64,000 bases of DNA from an uncultured Clostridia bacterium (GCA_946403085.1 CAMIYM010000007.1:62001-126000), one strand, 5' to 3'. Shown: positions 53,191 to 62,415, counted from the stretch's first letter. Notes: generated by a model from the letters alone, not told the origin. Numbers and translations are program-made.

Positions 53191-53856
53191 TCAGTCTCCT
53201 TTTAGTTTGAAGCCTATACCCCAAACAGCTTCTATATATTCCGTATCAGTAATATCCTTTATCTTCCTTCTAAGATTGCTTACATGAACCTTTACGGAGC
53301 TTTCCGTACAGTCAGGCGTCTCACTTCTGATAAGATCCAGCAATTCTGACTTCGATATGACCCTGCCCCCGCCCGTGGCAAGCATCTTGAGGATCGCATA
53401 TTCGGTCCTGGTGAGCTTCAGTTCTTTTCCTTCTATAGTTACTTCATGCTTATCGGTGTTTATGACCATATCACCGCTTGTGATGCAGGCTCCGCCCTTT
53501 CTTCCTTCCGATGACCTTAAAGCAGCTATAACTCTAGCCTTAAGTTCCTTTATGTCAAAAGGCTTGGTTATATAGTCAACGCATCCGCTTGTTAATAAAG
53601 AAACCTTATCATCTATAGAGGACTTTGCACTGACAGCGATAACAGGTATCTCTCTGGGGATATGCGTAAGAAGTTCCTCGCCCGTCAAGCCCGGAAGCAT
53701 AAGATCCATCAGTATCAGATCCGGATTCCTGGCAAGCATCATCCTGCCTTCCGTACCCGTTACCGCGCGGATCACCTCGTAGCCGTCTTTTGAGAGTTCT
53801 CTTTGGACGACTGCACCGATATCTTCATCATCTTCTACGATCAATATTCTGCTCAT
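53191..53856 (-). CDS. OmpR-family response regulator of exporter system C
   Basis: 221 residues. Receiver domain with acidic pair EDD (8-10), phosphoacceptor Asp 51 in ILMDLMLPG and Lys 98 in YITKPFD; C-terminal winged helix (about 125-221) with TRTEYAILKMLA and VKVHVSNLRRKI. It is the only response regulator in the window and is divergent from the lipoprotein gene at 53958. ATG at 53856 has no ribosome site; TTGATT-17-TAAGAT lies six bases upstream, so the mRNA is probably leaderless. First gene of a cluster of six. Confidence 0.93.
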   Translation of the reverse strand: MSRILIVEDDEDIGAVVQRELSKDGYEVIRAVTGTEGRMMLARNPDLILMDLMLPGLTGEELLTHIPREIPVIAVSAKSSIDDKVSLLTSGCVDYITKPFDIKELKARVIAALRSSEGRKGGACITSGDMVINTDKHEVTIEGKELKLTRTEYAILKMLATGGGRVISKSELLDLIRSETPDCTESSVKVHVSNLRRKIKDITDTEYIEAVWGIGFKLKGD

Positions 53857-53862
53857 GTAGAA

Positions 53863-53891
53863 ATCTTATTCCTAAACCTTTCCCAAATCAA
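53863..53891 (-). promoter_or_regulatory. Promoter of the response-regulator/exporter C operon (leaderless)
   Basis: Minus strand: TTGATT (53891-53886), 17-base spacer, TAAGAT (53868-53863), then six bases and ATG. The predicted first transcribed base is the start codon. Confidence 0.55.
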
Positions 53892-53897
53892 TTTGAG

Positions 53898-53925
53898 GAG
53901 TTAAATGTTACCTGAATCTTAACTC
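53898..53925. promoter_or_regulatory. Inverted repeat between divergent regulator and lipoprotein genes
   Basis: GAGTTAA (53898-53904), 14 bases, TTAACTC (53919-53925). Within it an 11-bp-period pair TTACC/TTAAC can be read on the plus strand. It lies just upstream of both divergent -10 elements, a fitting site for the response regulator. Confidence 0.5.
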
Positions 53926-53945
53926 TTTTCGGACTTTGATTGGTA

Positions 53946-53951
53946 TAGAAT
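53946..53951 (+). promoter_or_regulatory. -10 element for a leaderless start at 53958
   Basis: TAGAAT ends six bases before ATG, no ribosome site and no -35; TTAAC ends 22 bases upstream. Confidence 0.5.
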
Positions 53952-53957
53952 AGGCTT

Positions 53958-56330
53958 ATGAAAACACGTAAAGATATCAAATTCATATCAACACTTATGG
54001 CATTGGTTTTCGCATTGCCGGCCACATCATGTTCTTCAAAAAAGAACAAATACGAAGTCATCAAAGAGGATGATCCGTGGTACGAATGCACATCATTTAC
54101 TGTTCCGGATCTTTATCCGGAAACAGAATATGAGTATTCCGAGTTCAAAACTATCGGTGCAACAGACGACAGCATTTACGTATTGTCTGAAGCGCAGAAG
54201 ATCATTAACGGCAAACGTTCAGACATGAAAAATACCGATATGGTCAAATACTATGAACAGGCAATACTTAAGTTCTCATATGACGGAAAGCTTCTCGAGA
54301 GGAAAGATTATAAACCTGTTGTTGAGAATAATACCGTCAGGATGATCTGGAGAGCCTGGATATCCGGTGATGAACTTAATATCCTCGAATATACGGTCAA
54401 TCTGGATACATCCGAAAACAAGAAATTAGATACCGGATTCGGCGAGATCAAATACATTCTTAACGGCAAAGATCTGGTCTTCCCTGACAATATTATGAAA
54501 GCTGCAAACCAGAATAAAGAGACACTCATGATCTCAGATATCTATTCTGCGGGCGGATATACTATCTACACATGTTTCTATAAGTCGTGGAGTGATTTTC
54601 TTGTTGTTCAAAAGCCTGACGGAACTTTCTATCATCCGGATTTCACTGCGGTATTCGACACTCTCGTTGAGCATTTCCTCGATTTTATTCCGACTAATGA
54701 CGGCAAGATAATCGTGTCATGTCTTTTATACTCAAGTATTGGCGTCTACGAAGACAGGGTCTTTGTTGTGCTTGATCCTGTTACGGGAAGCATCTCCCCT
54801 CTTAAAGATCTGTACGGAGCTCAGAACTTTGATATCCAGTACGCGAACGGAAAAGCTGTTGCCCGTAATTATTCCGGATTCAACTTTGTGGACAGCATCG
54901 ACGGAAAGCTGACCCCAATTTGCAGTTATACTGATTTTGATGCTCCTTTTGATGAAGTCACTGAATCAGAACTGCTCTATATCAACGGGGACGGAAGCGA
55001 GATCGTTCTGAATAGAATGGATTATGACAGCAATAACGGAAAAGATCTGATAAAGATCATTCATCTTAAGAAGTGTGCCAGGAATCCTAATGCAGGAAAG
55101 ACTGTTCTTACCTTATCCAGTTCTTCCGAGTCTTTCCCGGAACCATATCAATTCAGTGCGATAAACATATACAACCGTAACAGCAGTTCATTCTTCATCA
55201 AATATGTTATTCCTTTTGATGAATTCGGAAACTTCCAGAAAACAGATGCCGATATCTATCTTGATCAGAAGCCTATAGGCAAAGCTTCCGACCGAAATGA
55301 GTTCATTGACCTCATGCCATATCTCGGATTTACCCAGGGTTCTTATGAGAATGACTACTTTGCAAATGCGATAGAAGCTTCCAAGACAGGAGATGCGTTA
55401 TACCGTGTCCCGCTGGATATCTCAGCAAAGGGAATTATAACTTCCTCCACTAATATTCCTGAAGGACAGAACGGCTTTACTTTCGACTCATATAAGACGT
55501 TTGTTGATAAGGTCTGTAACGGAACAGATCCGATGAGCAAGACTATCGGTTATGCCAGAGGCAAAAACGCTTATTTCACCACTCTATTTATAAACATGAG
55601 CGAAAAGTTCATCTATGACGGCAAAGTTCATTTCGAAGGAAATGAACTGCGTGATCTCATGAGCTTTGTCGACAAGTACGGAAGCGACACCCAGATGTCA
55701 GATGAAGAATATTATCAGGGACTTGTCACAGAGCATAATCAGGCGATCCTCGAAGTCGAGAATGCTATCAACGGAAAAAGCGCTTCAATAGAAGGCAAAG
55801 AAGGTGCTGTATACGGAGAGATCTATTCTTTCAATGACTATCTTGAAAAGTACAGCGAATTCGGTCTGGATTTTGGAGTATATGGCATTCCTTCTTTTGA
55901 CGGAAGAGGCCCCATGACTACATCAACCGATTTTGCATCCGTATCGGCAAGAACAAAGTATCCTGCTGAATGTGCTGAATTCATTAAGACCGTTCTGTCT
56001 TATGACGTTCAGAGCACAATGAGTGGGAATCCGATCAACCGCAAAGCTCTCCGCCACATTATAGACGAGAAGCTCGACTACTATAACAAGAGCATAGATC
56101 TTACTCTCAAGTACGACCCTTCAGCATCTGTAAAAAAGATCAGTCCTGATGCAGCCGACAAATATATAAGTCTGCTTTCATCATCATACGGCGGAATGCA
56201 GATCAACGACGAGATCACTAATATCCTGATGGAAGAATCCTCAGCTTATTTCTCTGGGAGCAAATCCATGGATGACGTCATACAGGTAATGCGGCAAAGA
56301 ATACAGACAGTGCTTAACGAGAATTCCTGA
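53958..56330 (+). CDS. Large lipoprotein with solute-binding-like C-terminal half
   Basis: 790 residues. Signal peptide ending in lipobox PATSC (Cys near 25). The first half (about 50-370) has repeated beta-strand patterns such as DDSIYVLSEAQ and YANGKAVARNYSGF, compatible with a propeller. The second half (about 400-790) resembles extracellular solute-binding proteins: KTDADIYLDQKPIG, YRVPLDISAKGIITS, YGIPSFDGRGPMTTSTDFAS and KYPAECAEFIKTVLS. No sugar-transporter permease adjoins, so a sensing or binding role is likelier than transport. Divergent from the response regulator; leaderless-type start. Confidence 0.8.
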   Translation: MKTRKDIKFISTLMALVFALPATSCSSKKNKYEVIKEDDPWYECTSFTVPDLYPETEYEYSEFKTIGATDDSIYVLSEAQKIINGKRSDMKNTDMVKYYEQAILKFSYDGKLLERKDYKPVVENNTVRMIWRAWISGDELNILEYTVNLDTSENKKLDTGFGEIKYILNGKDLVFPDNIMKAANQNKETLMISDIYSAGGYTIYTCFYKSWSDFLVVQKPDGTFYHPDFTAVFDTLVEHFLDFIPTNDGKIIVSCLLYSSIGVYEDRVFVVLDPVTGSISPLKDLYGAQNFDIQYANGKAVARNYSGFNFVDSIDGKLTPICSYTDFDAPFDEVTESELLYINGDGSEIVLNRMDYDSNNGKDLIKIIHLKKCARNPNAGKTVLTLSSSSESFPEPYQFSAINIYNRNSSSFFIKYVIPFDEFGNFQKTDADIYLDQKPIGKASDRNEFIDLMPYLGFTQGSYENDYFANAIEASKTGDALYRVPLDISAKGIITSSTNIPEGQNGFTFDSYKTFVDKVCNGTDPMSKTIGYARGKNAYFTTLFINMSEKFIYDGKVHFEGNELRDLMSFVDKYGSDTQMSDEEYYQGLVTEHNQAILEVENAINGKSASIEGKEGAVYGEIYSFNDYLEKYSEFGLDFGVYGIPSFDGRGPMTTSTDFASVSARTKYPAECAEFIKTVLSYDVQSTMSGNPINRKALRHIIDEKLDYYNKSIDLTLKYDPSASVKKISPDAADKYISLLSSSYGGMQINDEITNILMEESSAYFSGSKSMDDVIQVMRQRIQTVLNENS

Positions 56331-56334
56331 TCTT

Positions 56335-57165
56335 TCAGGAATTCTTTTCTTTATGCACTATGAAATTTGCGACAGCATCCTCATTGTTGCTGCCGATAAC
56401 TGATGTGGCAGCAGCTTTTACCTCATCCAACGCATTAGATACAGCGTAAGATTCGTCAGCTATCGAAAACATCGGCAGATCATTCAATGAATCTCCGAAT
56501 ACGATCACACGGTCAAACCCGTATTCTTCCTTGAGCTGAAGTATCTTCTTTGCCTTTGTGCATCCCTTGGGACACAACTCTATCCAGTATTCATCCCTGT
56601 ATGTGTCCTTCTGGAAAAGGCTCTCCCAGCCATCATGATCTTTTACTCTTTCATATACAGGTTCCAGGTCTTCCTTACTGCTGATCATAGTGACATAGCC
56701 GGGTCTTCCTGTGAACATTCCTTCCATATCAGGAACCTTGACCATTCTCGGATCATCTTTATAGAAACCAATATAATCATCAAGACCTTCCGTATGCTCA
56801 GTATCAGCATATGTCTTGATCATCTTGTCACCTATATAACATGATACAAATCCATGGGAAGGAAGTTCGGGGATAAGCTTTCTTATCATCCTGATATCCT
56901 CTTCCTTGAATACCGTTATCTCCATAGACTTGCCAGTGATATTATCAGCAAGCACTGAACCGTTTCTGGTAATGACCGGCAATTTGATCTTAAGATCCTG
57001 CGTGATCTCCCTGGCACTGTCAATCGATCTTGCCGTAGCGTATGTAAATGCCACACCCTGATCTATTAATCCATTGATCGTCTTTACCGTATGATCTGAG
57101 ATCTTAATGTCACTTCTCATGAGTGTTCCGTCAAGATCAGATACATATAATGTTTTGTTGCTCAT
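56335..57165 (-). CDS. Cof-type HAD phosphatase
   Basis: 276 residues. Motif I VSDLDGTLMRSD (residues 8-19), motif II region YATARS near 42, C2-type cap in the middle, motif III Lys in CTKAKKILQL near 205 and motif IV VIVFGDSLNDLPMF near 220. Sugar-phosphate or cofactor phosphatase; substrate unknown. ATG at 57165 with AAAGG, 6 bases after the nnrE stop, so co-transcribed with it. Convergent with the lipoprotein gene, stops 4 bases apart. Confidence 0.9.
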   Translation of the reverse strand: MSNKTLYVSDLDGTLMRSDIKISDHTVKTINGLIDQGVAFTYATARSIDSAREITQDLKIKLPVITRNGSVLADNITGKSMEITVFKEEDIRMIRKLIPELPSHGFVSCYIGDKMIKTYADTEHTEGLDDYIGFYKDDPRMVKVPDMEGMFTGRPGYVTMISSKEDLEPVYERVKDHDGWESLFQKDTYRDEYWIELCPKGCTKAKKILQLKEEYGFDRVIVFGDSLNDLPMFSIADESYAVSNALDEVKAAATSVIGSNNEDAVANFIVHKEKNS

Positions 57166-57171
57166 ATACCT

Positions 57172-57795
57172 TTATTCCAGTTCCCTGGTCTCTCCTATTA
57201 TCTTTATCCCTATATCGCAATTGATCTTATCCTTCATTGCATCACGGCTGTTTCCAAGGAAGTGTCCGTACTTAAAAGTTCCGATAGACACAGTAAGATC
57301 AGACTTAACATAAAGGTCACCCAGACCGGTATCCCCGTTAAGCCCGCTATTGATATCAGCACTGACGACATATGCACCTGATGAATTGATCTTTTCGATC
57401 GCAGATCTGGCTGGCTCTTTCACCTCGCCTTTGAAGCCCGTTCCGAAAATACAATCCAGAATAGTCTTATAACGGCCGTAATCGCCGTCAGGAACGGCAG
57501 AAACGCCCTTCTCGATACATTTGTCATAAAAGTATCTGCCGTCCTCAGAGAAAGCGTCATCATATAAAAGGACGATCTCGCATTCGATACCCTTATCCTT
57601 AAGAAGCGAGGCGACAACAAAACCGTCACCTGCATTGTTTCCTTTTCCGCAGATTATACCGACAGGAGCCTTCCACTCTACATTCTCGAAGATCGCCCTG
57701 CCGGCTCTCTCCATGAGTACTTTTGACGGGACCAGGTGCTCAATAGTCCACCTGTCACTTGCTCTCATTACCTCTGTCGATACACATAAAGCCAT
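57172..57795 (-). CDS. nnrE: NAD(P)H-hydrate epimerase, stand-alone
   Basis: Epimerises damaged R-NAD(P)HX to the S form for repair. 207 residues: only the YjeF N-terminal domain, lacking the dehydratase domain usually fused in bacteria. Marks: MRASDRWTIEHLVPSKVLME near the start, CGKGNNAGDGFVVASLL near 49, DCIFGTGFKGEV near 113 and SADINSGLNGDTG near 140. ATG at 57795, 3 bases from the MFS stop, in an apparent operon MFS-nnrE-HAD. The matching dehydratase must be elsewhere. Confidence 0.92.
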   Translation of the reverse strand: MALCVSTEVMRASDRWTIEHLVPSKVLMERAGRAIFENVEWKAPVGIICGKGNNAGDGFVVASLLKDKGIECEIVLLYDDAFSEDGRYFYDKCIEKGVSAVPDGDYGRYKTILDCIFGTGFKGEVKEPARSAIEKINSSGAYVVSADINSGLNGDTGLGDLYVKSDLTVSIGTFKYGHFLGNSRDAMKDKINCDIGIKIIGETRELE

Positions 57796-57798
57796 ATC

Positions 57799-58995
57799 TT
57801 AAGATTTCTTCGCCTTTACCATAGTGAAATAGATAATGCCTGCGACAGCATAAAGGACCATTGCCGTGACAATGATAACTGTGTAGTTCTTATTGGTGTT
57901 GGAGAGGATTATCTCAGAAAGATTGTTGCCGGTGATGCCCGCAACTGCCCATGCTGATAATGAGAGGCCATGTATTTTCGAGATATTCTTCATTCCGAAG
58001 CGTGATTCAAGAAGTGCCGGCAGGGTCGAGAAGCCGCCGCCATAGCCCAGATTGATCACCATAAGCAGAACGATGATGAGATATCCGTTGCTGATGAGCG
58101 CAGAAAGTCCGCAGAGTAATACGCAGGACAGGAATATGATCCCGTAGACTGTCGCCCTGTCCTTCATCTTATCTGAGACCGTGGAATAACCGATGCGTCC
58201 CAGAGCATTACATATAGCAGTGATCGAAGGAACTACTGCAACTATCGTCGTAAGTACCGCAAGTCCTGCAAACTTCTCGTTGAGGAGCTGCTTTTCGTAT
58301 GTAATGAGCATGAGGCCGCAGTGGATATTGATATAGAAGATCAGCCAGATACCGATGAATGTCTTGTCCTTGAACATCGATGTGACCTTGAAGCTGTCAT
58401 TGACGTTCTTGTCCTCGACCCAGCCTTCAGGCTTCTTAAGCAGGAAGTGTCCTGCCATCATCATGACGAAATAGATACCTCCGAGGATAAAAAACATCGG
58501 AGCAATACCGAACTTGTTCTGAAGGAACTCCATAATAGGAGTTGCTATAGCCTTTGCAAGGCCGAATCCCATAATGGAAATACCTGTCGCAAGGCCCTTA
58601 TTATCCTTGAACCAGAGCATCAGTGTCTTAACCGGTGTCAGATATCCGACGCCTAATCCTATGCCCATTATGCATCCGTAGAACAGATAGATAAGGATCA
58701 GGGCCAAAGGTCCTTTGCAGAACTGGATCGTCGCACCTGTTCCTATCATTCCGGCCGTAAAGCAGATTGCTGATATGAGTGATGACCTGTGAATATTAAG
58801 CTCAACGATCTTGCCTGCAAAAGCTGCTGACATTCCAAGGAAGAAGATTGCGAACGAGAATGCCCAGCCGACCGAGAATGTGCTCATGCCTATCGCCTGA
58901 GCTATGGATTCCTTGAAAGTGCTCCAGCAATAGACCGTACCGATGGAACAGTGAATCAAAAGTGCCGGTATTGCTGCTCTTGTCCATTTATTCAT
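57799..58995 (-). CDS. MFS carrier, OxlT-like (oxalate:formate antiporter family)
   Basis: 398 residues with twelve membrane segments. N-terminal YCWSTFKESIAQAIG, the GCIMGIGLGVGYLTPVKTLM block near 110, WFKDNKGLATGISIMGFGLAK near 128 and the second-half GYGGGFSTLPALLESRFG near 320 are typical of the OxlT/monocarboxylate-type group. Moves a small organic anion, possibly lactate, formate or oxalate. ATG at 58995 with GAGGGG. First gene of the nnrE-HAD unit. Confidence 0.9.
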   Translation of the reverse strand: MNKWTRAAIPALLIHCSIGTVYCWSTFKESIAQAIGMSTFSVGWAFSFAIFFLGMSAAFAGKIVELNIHRSSLISAICFTAGMIGTGATIQFCKGPLALILIYLFYGCIMGIGLGVGYLTPVKTLMLWFKDNKGLATGISIMGFGLAKAIATPIMEFLQNKFGIAPMFFILGGIYFVMMMAGHFLLKKPEGWVEDKNVNDSFKVTSMFKDKTFIGIWLIFYINIHCGLMLITYEKQLLNEKFAGLAVLTTIVAVVPSITAICNALGRIGYSTVSDKMKDRATVYGIIFLSCVLLCGLSALISNGYLIIVLLMVINLGYGGGFSTLPALLESRFGMKNISKIHGLSLSAWAVAGITGNNLSEIILSNTNKNYTVIIVTAMVLYAVAGIIYFTMVKAKKS

Positions 58996-59080
58996 AGATC
59001 TTCCCCTCTCTTTATCCGAATAAATTCAGTTTACCATTCATTCTCGAAAATAAAGACTGATACTTTGTACTTTCACGTAG

Positions 59081-59123
59081 AAAAAAAGGCGGCGGCTATG
59101 GCAATTTTGTCATAGTCACCGCC
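59081..59123 (-). terminator. Terminator after the solute-binding lipoprotein
   Basis: Minus-strand 13-bp stem GGCGGTGACTATG/CATAGCCGCCGCC (one G-U, one mismatch), then TTTTTTT. Confidence 0.88.
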
Positions 59124-59147
59124 AGTAAAAAAATACTATTGGATCTG

Positions 59148-60989
59148 TTAAGGATTCCAGCCGGCCATCTTAGCCTTTTCCACTCTGGCATCTGCTTCTG
59201 TCTGGGCAGCCTTTATAAATACATCAGGCTTACAGTTTGAATATTCCGTAAGATAAGAAGACCAGGCCTTATTAAAGTCTTTATTCTTCACCAGTTCCGG
59301 ATACCATTTATGTTTGCACTTAGCCATATCCTGAAATACTTTTCCTACAGGTGAATCGGCCATTAAACCATTAGACCATGTCCACATCGGGAAACTCGGA
59401 TATACCTTAAACTCTTCAGAACCGATAAACTCAGTAAACGTGCTGACTCCATAAGCTTTGAAACAATTTGCTACAGGCACTGATAAAGTAGCCATGAATT
59501 CGGAAGGCTGCTCCGTTGCCTGAAGACAATTTATGCCGTCTTTTGCGATACCTTTCAGCTTCGGCATTTTGCCGTAAGAACAGATATGCTGCGCCTGATA
59601 TGCCTTATCAAGCCATTGTTTTCTCATCTTATCTGTCCTGTAGAACAAGCCGTTACTATCTACCTCATAGTCTTCACCCTCAATACCCCAGAAGCGGAGA
59701 TTATGAACTTCAGGATCCAGAAGGTCATTTAAGAACTTAAATGCTCTGTCAGGGTCTTTACAGCTTGTTGTGACTGCGATTCCTGACATGTTGTTGATAC
59801 TATCGCCCCTGTAAGATGAATTCCAGTATTGCTTGGTGCCGGCTTTTGCTACCAGTCCTAAAGGCACATATTCGCAACCCATTTCCTTAAGAGAATATGT
59901 TTTCTTGTTTGCTGTTTTCTGTTCTTCAAAATCGTAGATAACACTATAGCCGAAATTCCAGTACTGATCACACAGGCCAAGCACACGGCCAGTGCAAAGC
60001 TTCTTTATATAATCGTCATAAGACTGATCTGCAAAATCAGGATCGACAATACCCTTCTTATATTCTTCGTTCAGTTTCTTGAAGTAATACCTTGCTGTTT
60101 CTGATACATTGAAATCACTGACCTTAGGCTTATCAGCGCCATCAGCGATACTCACATTGACCGAACCGTTATTCGGAAACCCGTCGAGATACATCGGAGG
60201 CTGTTCAATACAGTAATACTTCCATCCTTCACAAAGACATGTATAAGGTATTACACTGCTTCCATCAGGCATAGTGGGATGATCCTTGGCGTACTTTTCG
60301 AGAATGTCAAAGTACTGGTCAAGTGTCTCTATCTTGGGATAACCGTATGCTTCAAGAACACGGACCTGGATCCAGAAAGCCTGACCGGTATATGTTGTCG
60401 AAGTATCCTTTCCAAAAGCAGGCGGGTCGCAATTTACCCAATAGATCTTGCCGTCACGTTCTCTGAATCTTTCCCATTCCTCATCTGTATACATCGCCTT
60501 GAGATTAGGATATTTATCAAGATATTCATCCCAGGAGACCAGTAACCCCTTCTCATAGAGCTTCGCGTTATATGTTCCGAAATCAACAAAATCCGGAACA
60601 GACTGAGTACTCTCCATTTGAGATATGATTTCTTCTTCAGTTCCGGAGTAATCTTTCATTCCCTTCTCTTGGAGACGCACGCCTGTCTTGCGGGCAATGA
60701 GCTTTTGAATATCATTGCCGTCATTCGGCTTTGATACGTTCTCAAAACTGAACATAGTCAGATCGATAATCTCGTCATCGTTATACTCCTTAGGGATACC
60801 CGTAGGAGTTGGAGTATCTGTAGGTGTGGGCTCTGTCGTCTCAGTCGTTTCCGTCTGTCGGCCCTTATGCTCAGGCTTGGATTCTTCAGAGCGCTTTTCT
60901 CTCTTACCTGATGTACTGTTACAAGCACACATCATAATAAGCATCGAGAAAACAAGTAACCATGAAACAAGCTTTTGATGTCTCTTCAT
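59148..60989 (-). CDS. Extracellular solute-binding lipoprotein (LplA/YtcQ-like)
   Basis: 613 residues. Signal peptide with lipobox MCAC (Cys near 23), a charged then Thr/Pro/Glu-rich stalk (TETTETTEPTPTDTPTPTG), and a family-1 type sugar-binding fold of about 530 residues: PDFVDFGTYN, GKIYWVNCDPPAFGK, GIAVTTSCKDPDRAFKFLNDLL. The LplA group normally works with two permeases, absent here, so it either borrows distant permeases or senses. ATG at 60989 with GGGGAGG. Monocistronic with strong terminator. Confidence 0.87.
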   Translation of the reverse strand: MKRHQKLVSWLLVFSMLIMMCACNSTSGKREKRSEESKPEHKGRQTETTETTEPTPTDTPTPTGIPKEYNDDEIIDLTMFSFENVSKPNDGNDIQKLIARKTGVRLQEKGMKDYSGTEEEIISQMESTQSVPDFVDFGTYNAKLYEKGLLVSWDEYLDKYPNLKAMYTDEEWERFRERDGKIYWVNCDPPAFGKDTSTTYTGQAFWIQVRVLEAYGYPKIETLDQYFDILEKYAKDHPTMPDGSSVIPYTCLCEGWKYYCIEQPPMYLDGFPNNGSVNVSIADGADKPKVSDFNVSETARYYFKKLNEEYKKGIVDPDFADQSYDDYIKKLCTGRVLGLCDQYWNFGYSVIYDFEEQKTANKKTYSLKEMGCEYVPLGLVAKAGTKQYWNSSYRGDSINNMSGIAVTTSCKDPDRAFKFLNDLLDPEVHNLRFWGIEGEDYEVDSNGLFYRTDKMRKQWLDKAYQAQHICSYGKMPKLKGIAKDGINCLQATEQPSEFMATLSVPVANCFKAYGVSTFTEFIGSEEFKVYPSFPMWTWSNGLMADSPVGKVFQDMAKCKHKWYPELVKNKDFNKAWSSYLTEYSNCKPDVFIKAAQTEADARVEKAKMAGWNP

Positions 60990-61112
60990 TTACGTACCTC
61001 CCCTTTGCCAATCAAAAATCTTTTATAAGAATAGCATGTCTTTTCCAGGCAAAACAGAGGAGAAAATACAGATAATAACCCTACAAGGTTAAGATATATT
61101 TTTCGAACGGGA

Positions 61113-62369
61113 TCAATCGAGCTTGTTAAAGACTTCCCTGTCCTGTCTCTGACGGAGTCTTAAATAGTATCCGGCGATCATTGAAGACAGCATGGTGGTA
61201 AGGATGAGGACCGTAAAAAACTCTATGCTGATAATTCCGGAACCGTAAGCTACCGTTGCAAGAACTATACCGGGGCCCCCTCTCGCATTCATGGTAATGG
61301 CAAAATTGAGCTTAGTGGAATTGCTGACCTTACCCGGGATCAGTAAGAGCCAAGTACCGACAAACTCGAGACCAAATGCAATTGCGAAGAATAGCAGGAA
61401 TCTCAGGATAGAGAAATTATGGAATACATTAAGCTGGATTCCGACAAGCGCGAAATAAACAGGCACAAAGAACGAAAATACGAAGTGTTCAAGGAACTTA
61501 ATAGCCTCTTTAGCTTCATCTGATGTACCGAAAATAGTCTTAACAATGTAGCCGACGAGGAATGCCGAGTACATGATGTTGATGCCTATCATGTAAAGAA
61601 GACCGGATACGAGAAGAAGCGCTATGAAGCTCAAAGTATAGAAGACGTTCGTCGGAAGCTTGAGCTTTATGCTCTTCATGAATTTGCTCAACAAAGTTAC
61701 GGCAACAAACATTCCGATAGTAGCTACGGATACCACGATCGTATCAACAAGACTCAGCTTTCCTGAATCTGCGACTCTGGTCGCCATATTAAGGAGTATC
61801 CATAAAAGCAGATCCTGGAATGTGGATACTGTAAGAACCGCATTGGAGAACTTGGTGTTCATTACACCCATATCAAAGAAGATCTTCGATATGACAGGGA
61901 TCGATGTGATCGCAACGCCAATCGCGAAAACCAGTCTGTATGAGAATACATTACCCTTATCACCGATAAAGTATTCCTGGAACATGTTGAAGAAAGGAAT
62001 GCTTCCAAGCATCGGAAGGACTGTGGCTCCAATAAACACAAGAGATATTATCTTCGAATTCTTGCGGTCAACTTCGATCTTTGTGGAAAAACCTGAAAGG
62101 AACATAAGGAAGATCAGACCGAGCTGATAGAAAACATTCAATACCTTTCCTTCCTCAGGGTAGGCATTGAATATTGAATTCATGAGGTCAGGCGCAAGAA
62201 GGAAAAGACCGCTTCCGCCGATAAGCATACCGCCTAAGATCTCGCCGACTACTCTTGGCCCCTTAATCTTCTCGATCAGAGTACCGAAAATGAATGCACT
62301 TGCAAGGAGCAGCGCCAAAGCAATAAAGGTTCTTATTATCTCTGTCTGGCCAAGCGTCGGAAGACCCAT
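61113..62369 (-). CDS. CPA2-type cation:proton antiporter
   Basis: 418 residues with about twelve membrane segments. Marks: GPRVVGEILGGMLIGGSGLF near 33, GLIFLMFLSGFSTKIEVD near 85, AIGVAITSIPVISKIFFDMG near 150 with LTVSTFQDLLLWILL near 178. The usual paired Asp of electrogenic exchangers reads TFQD, with one Asp. No C-terminal TrkA-N domain, unlike KefB/C. Exchanges Na+ or K+ for protons. ATG at 62369 with AAAGGA. Confidence 0.9.
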   Translation of the reverse strand: MGLPTLGQTEIIRTFIALALLLASAFIFGTLIEKIKGPRVVGEILGGMLIGGSGLFLLAPDLMNSIFNAYPEEGKVLNVFYQLGLIFLMFLSGFSTKIEVDRKNSKIISLVFIGATVLPMLGSIPFFNMFQEYFIGDKGNVFSYRLVFAIGVAITSIPVISKIFFDMGVMNTKFSNAVLTVSTFQDLLLWILLNMATRVADSGKLSLVDTIVVSVATIGMFVAVTLLSKFMKSIKLKLPTNVFYTLSFIALLLVSGLLYMIGINIMYSAFLVGYIVKTIFGTSDEAKEAIKFLEHFVFSFFVPVYFALVGIQLNVFHNFSILRFLLFFAIAFGLEFVGTWLLLIPGKVSNSTKLNFAITMNARGGPGIVLATVAYGSGIISIEFFTVLILTTMLSSMIAGYYLRLRQRQDREVFNKLD

Positions 62370-62415
62370 ATGTCCATCCTTTCAGAACAGGGTTAGATGT
62401 TATGAACTGATTCAA

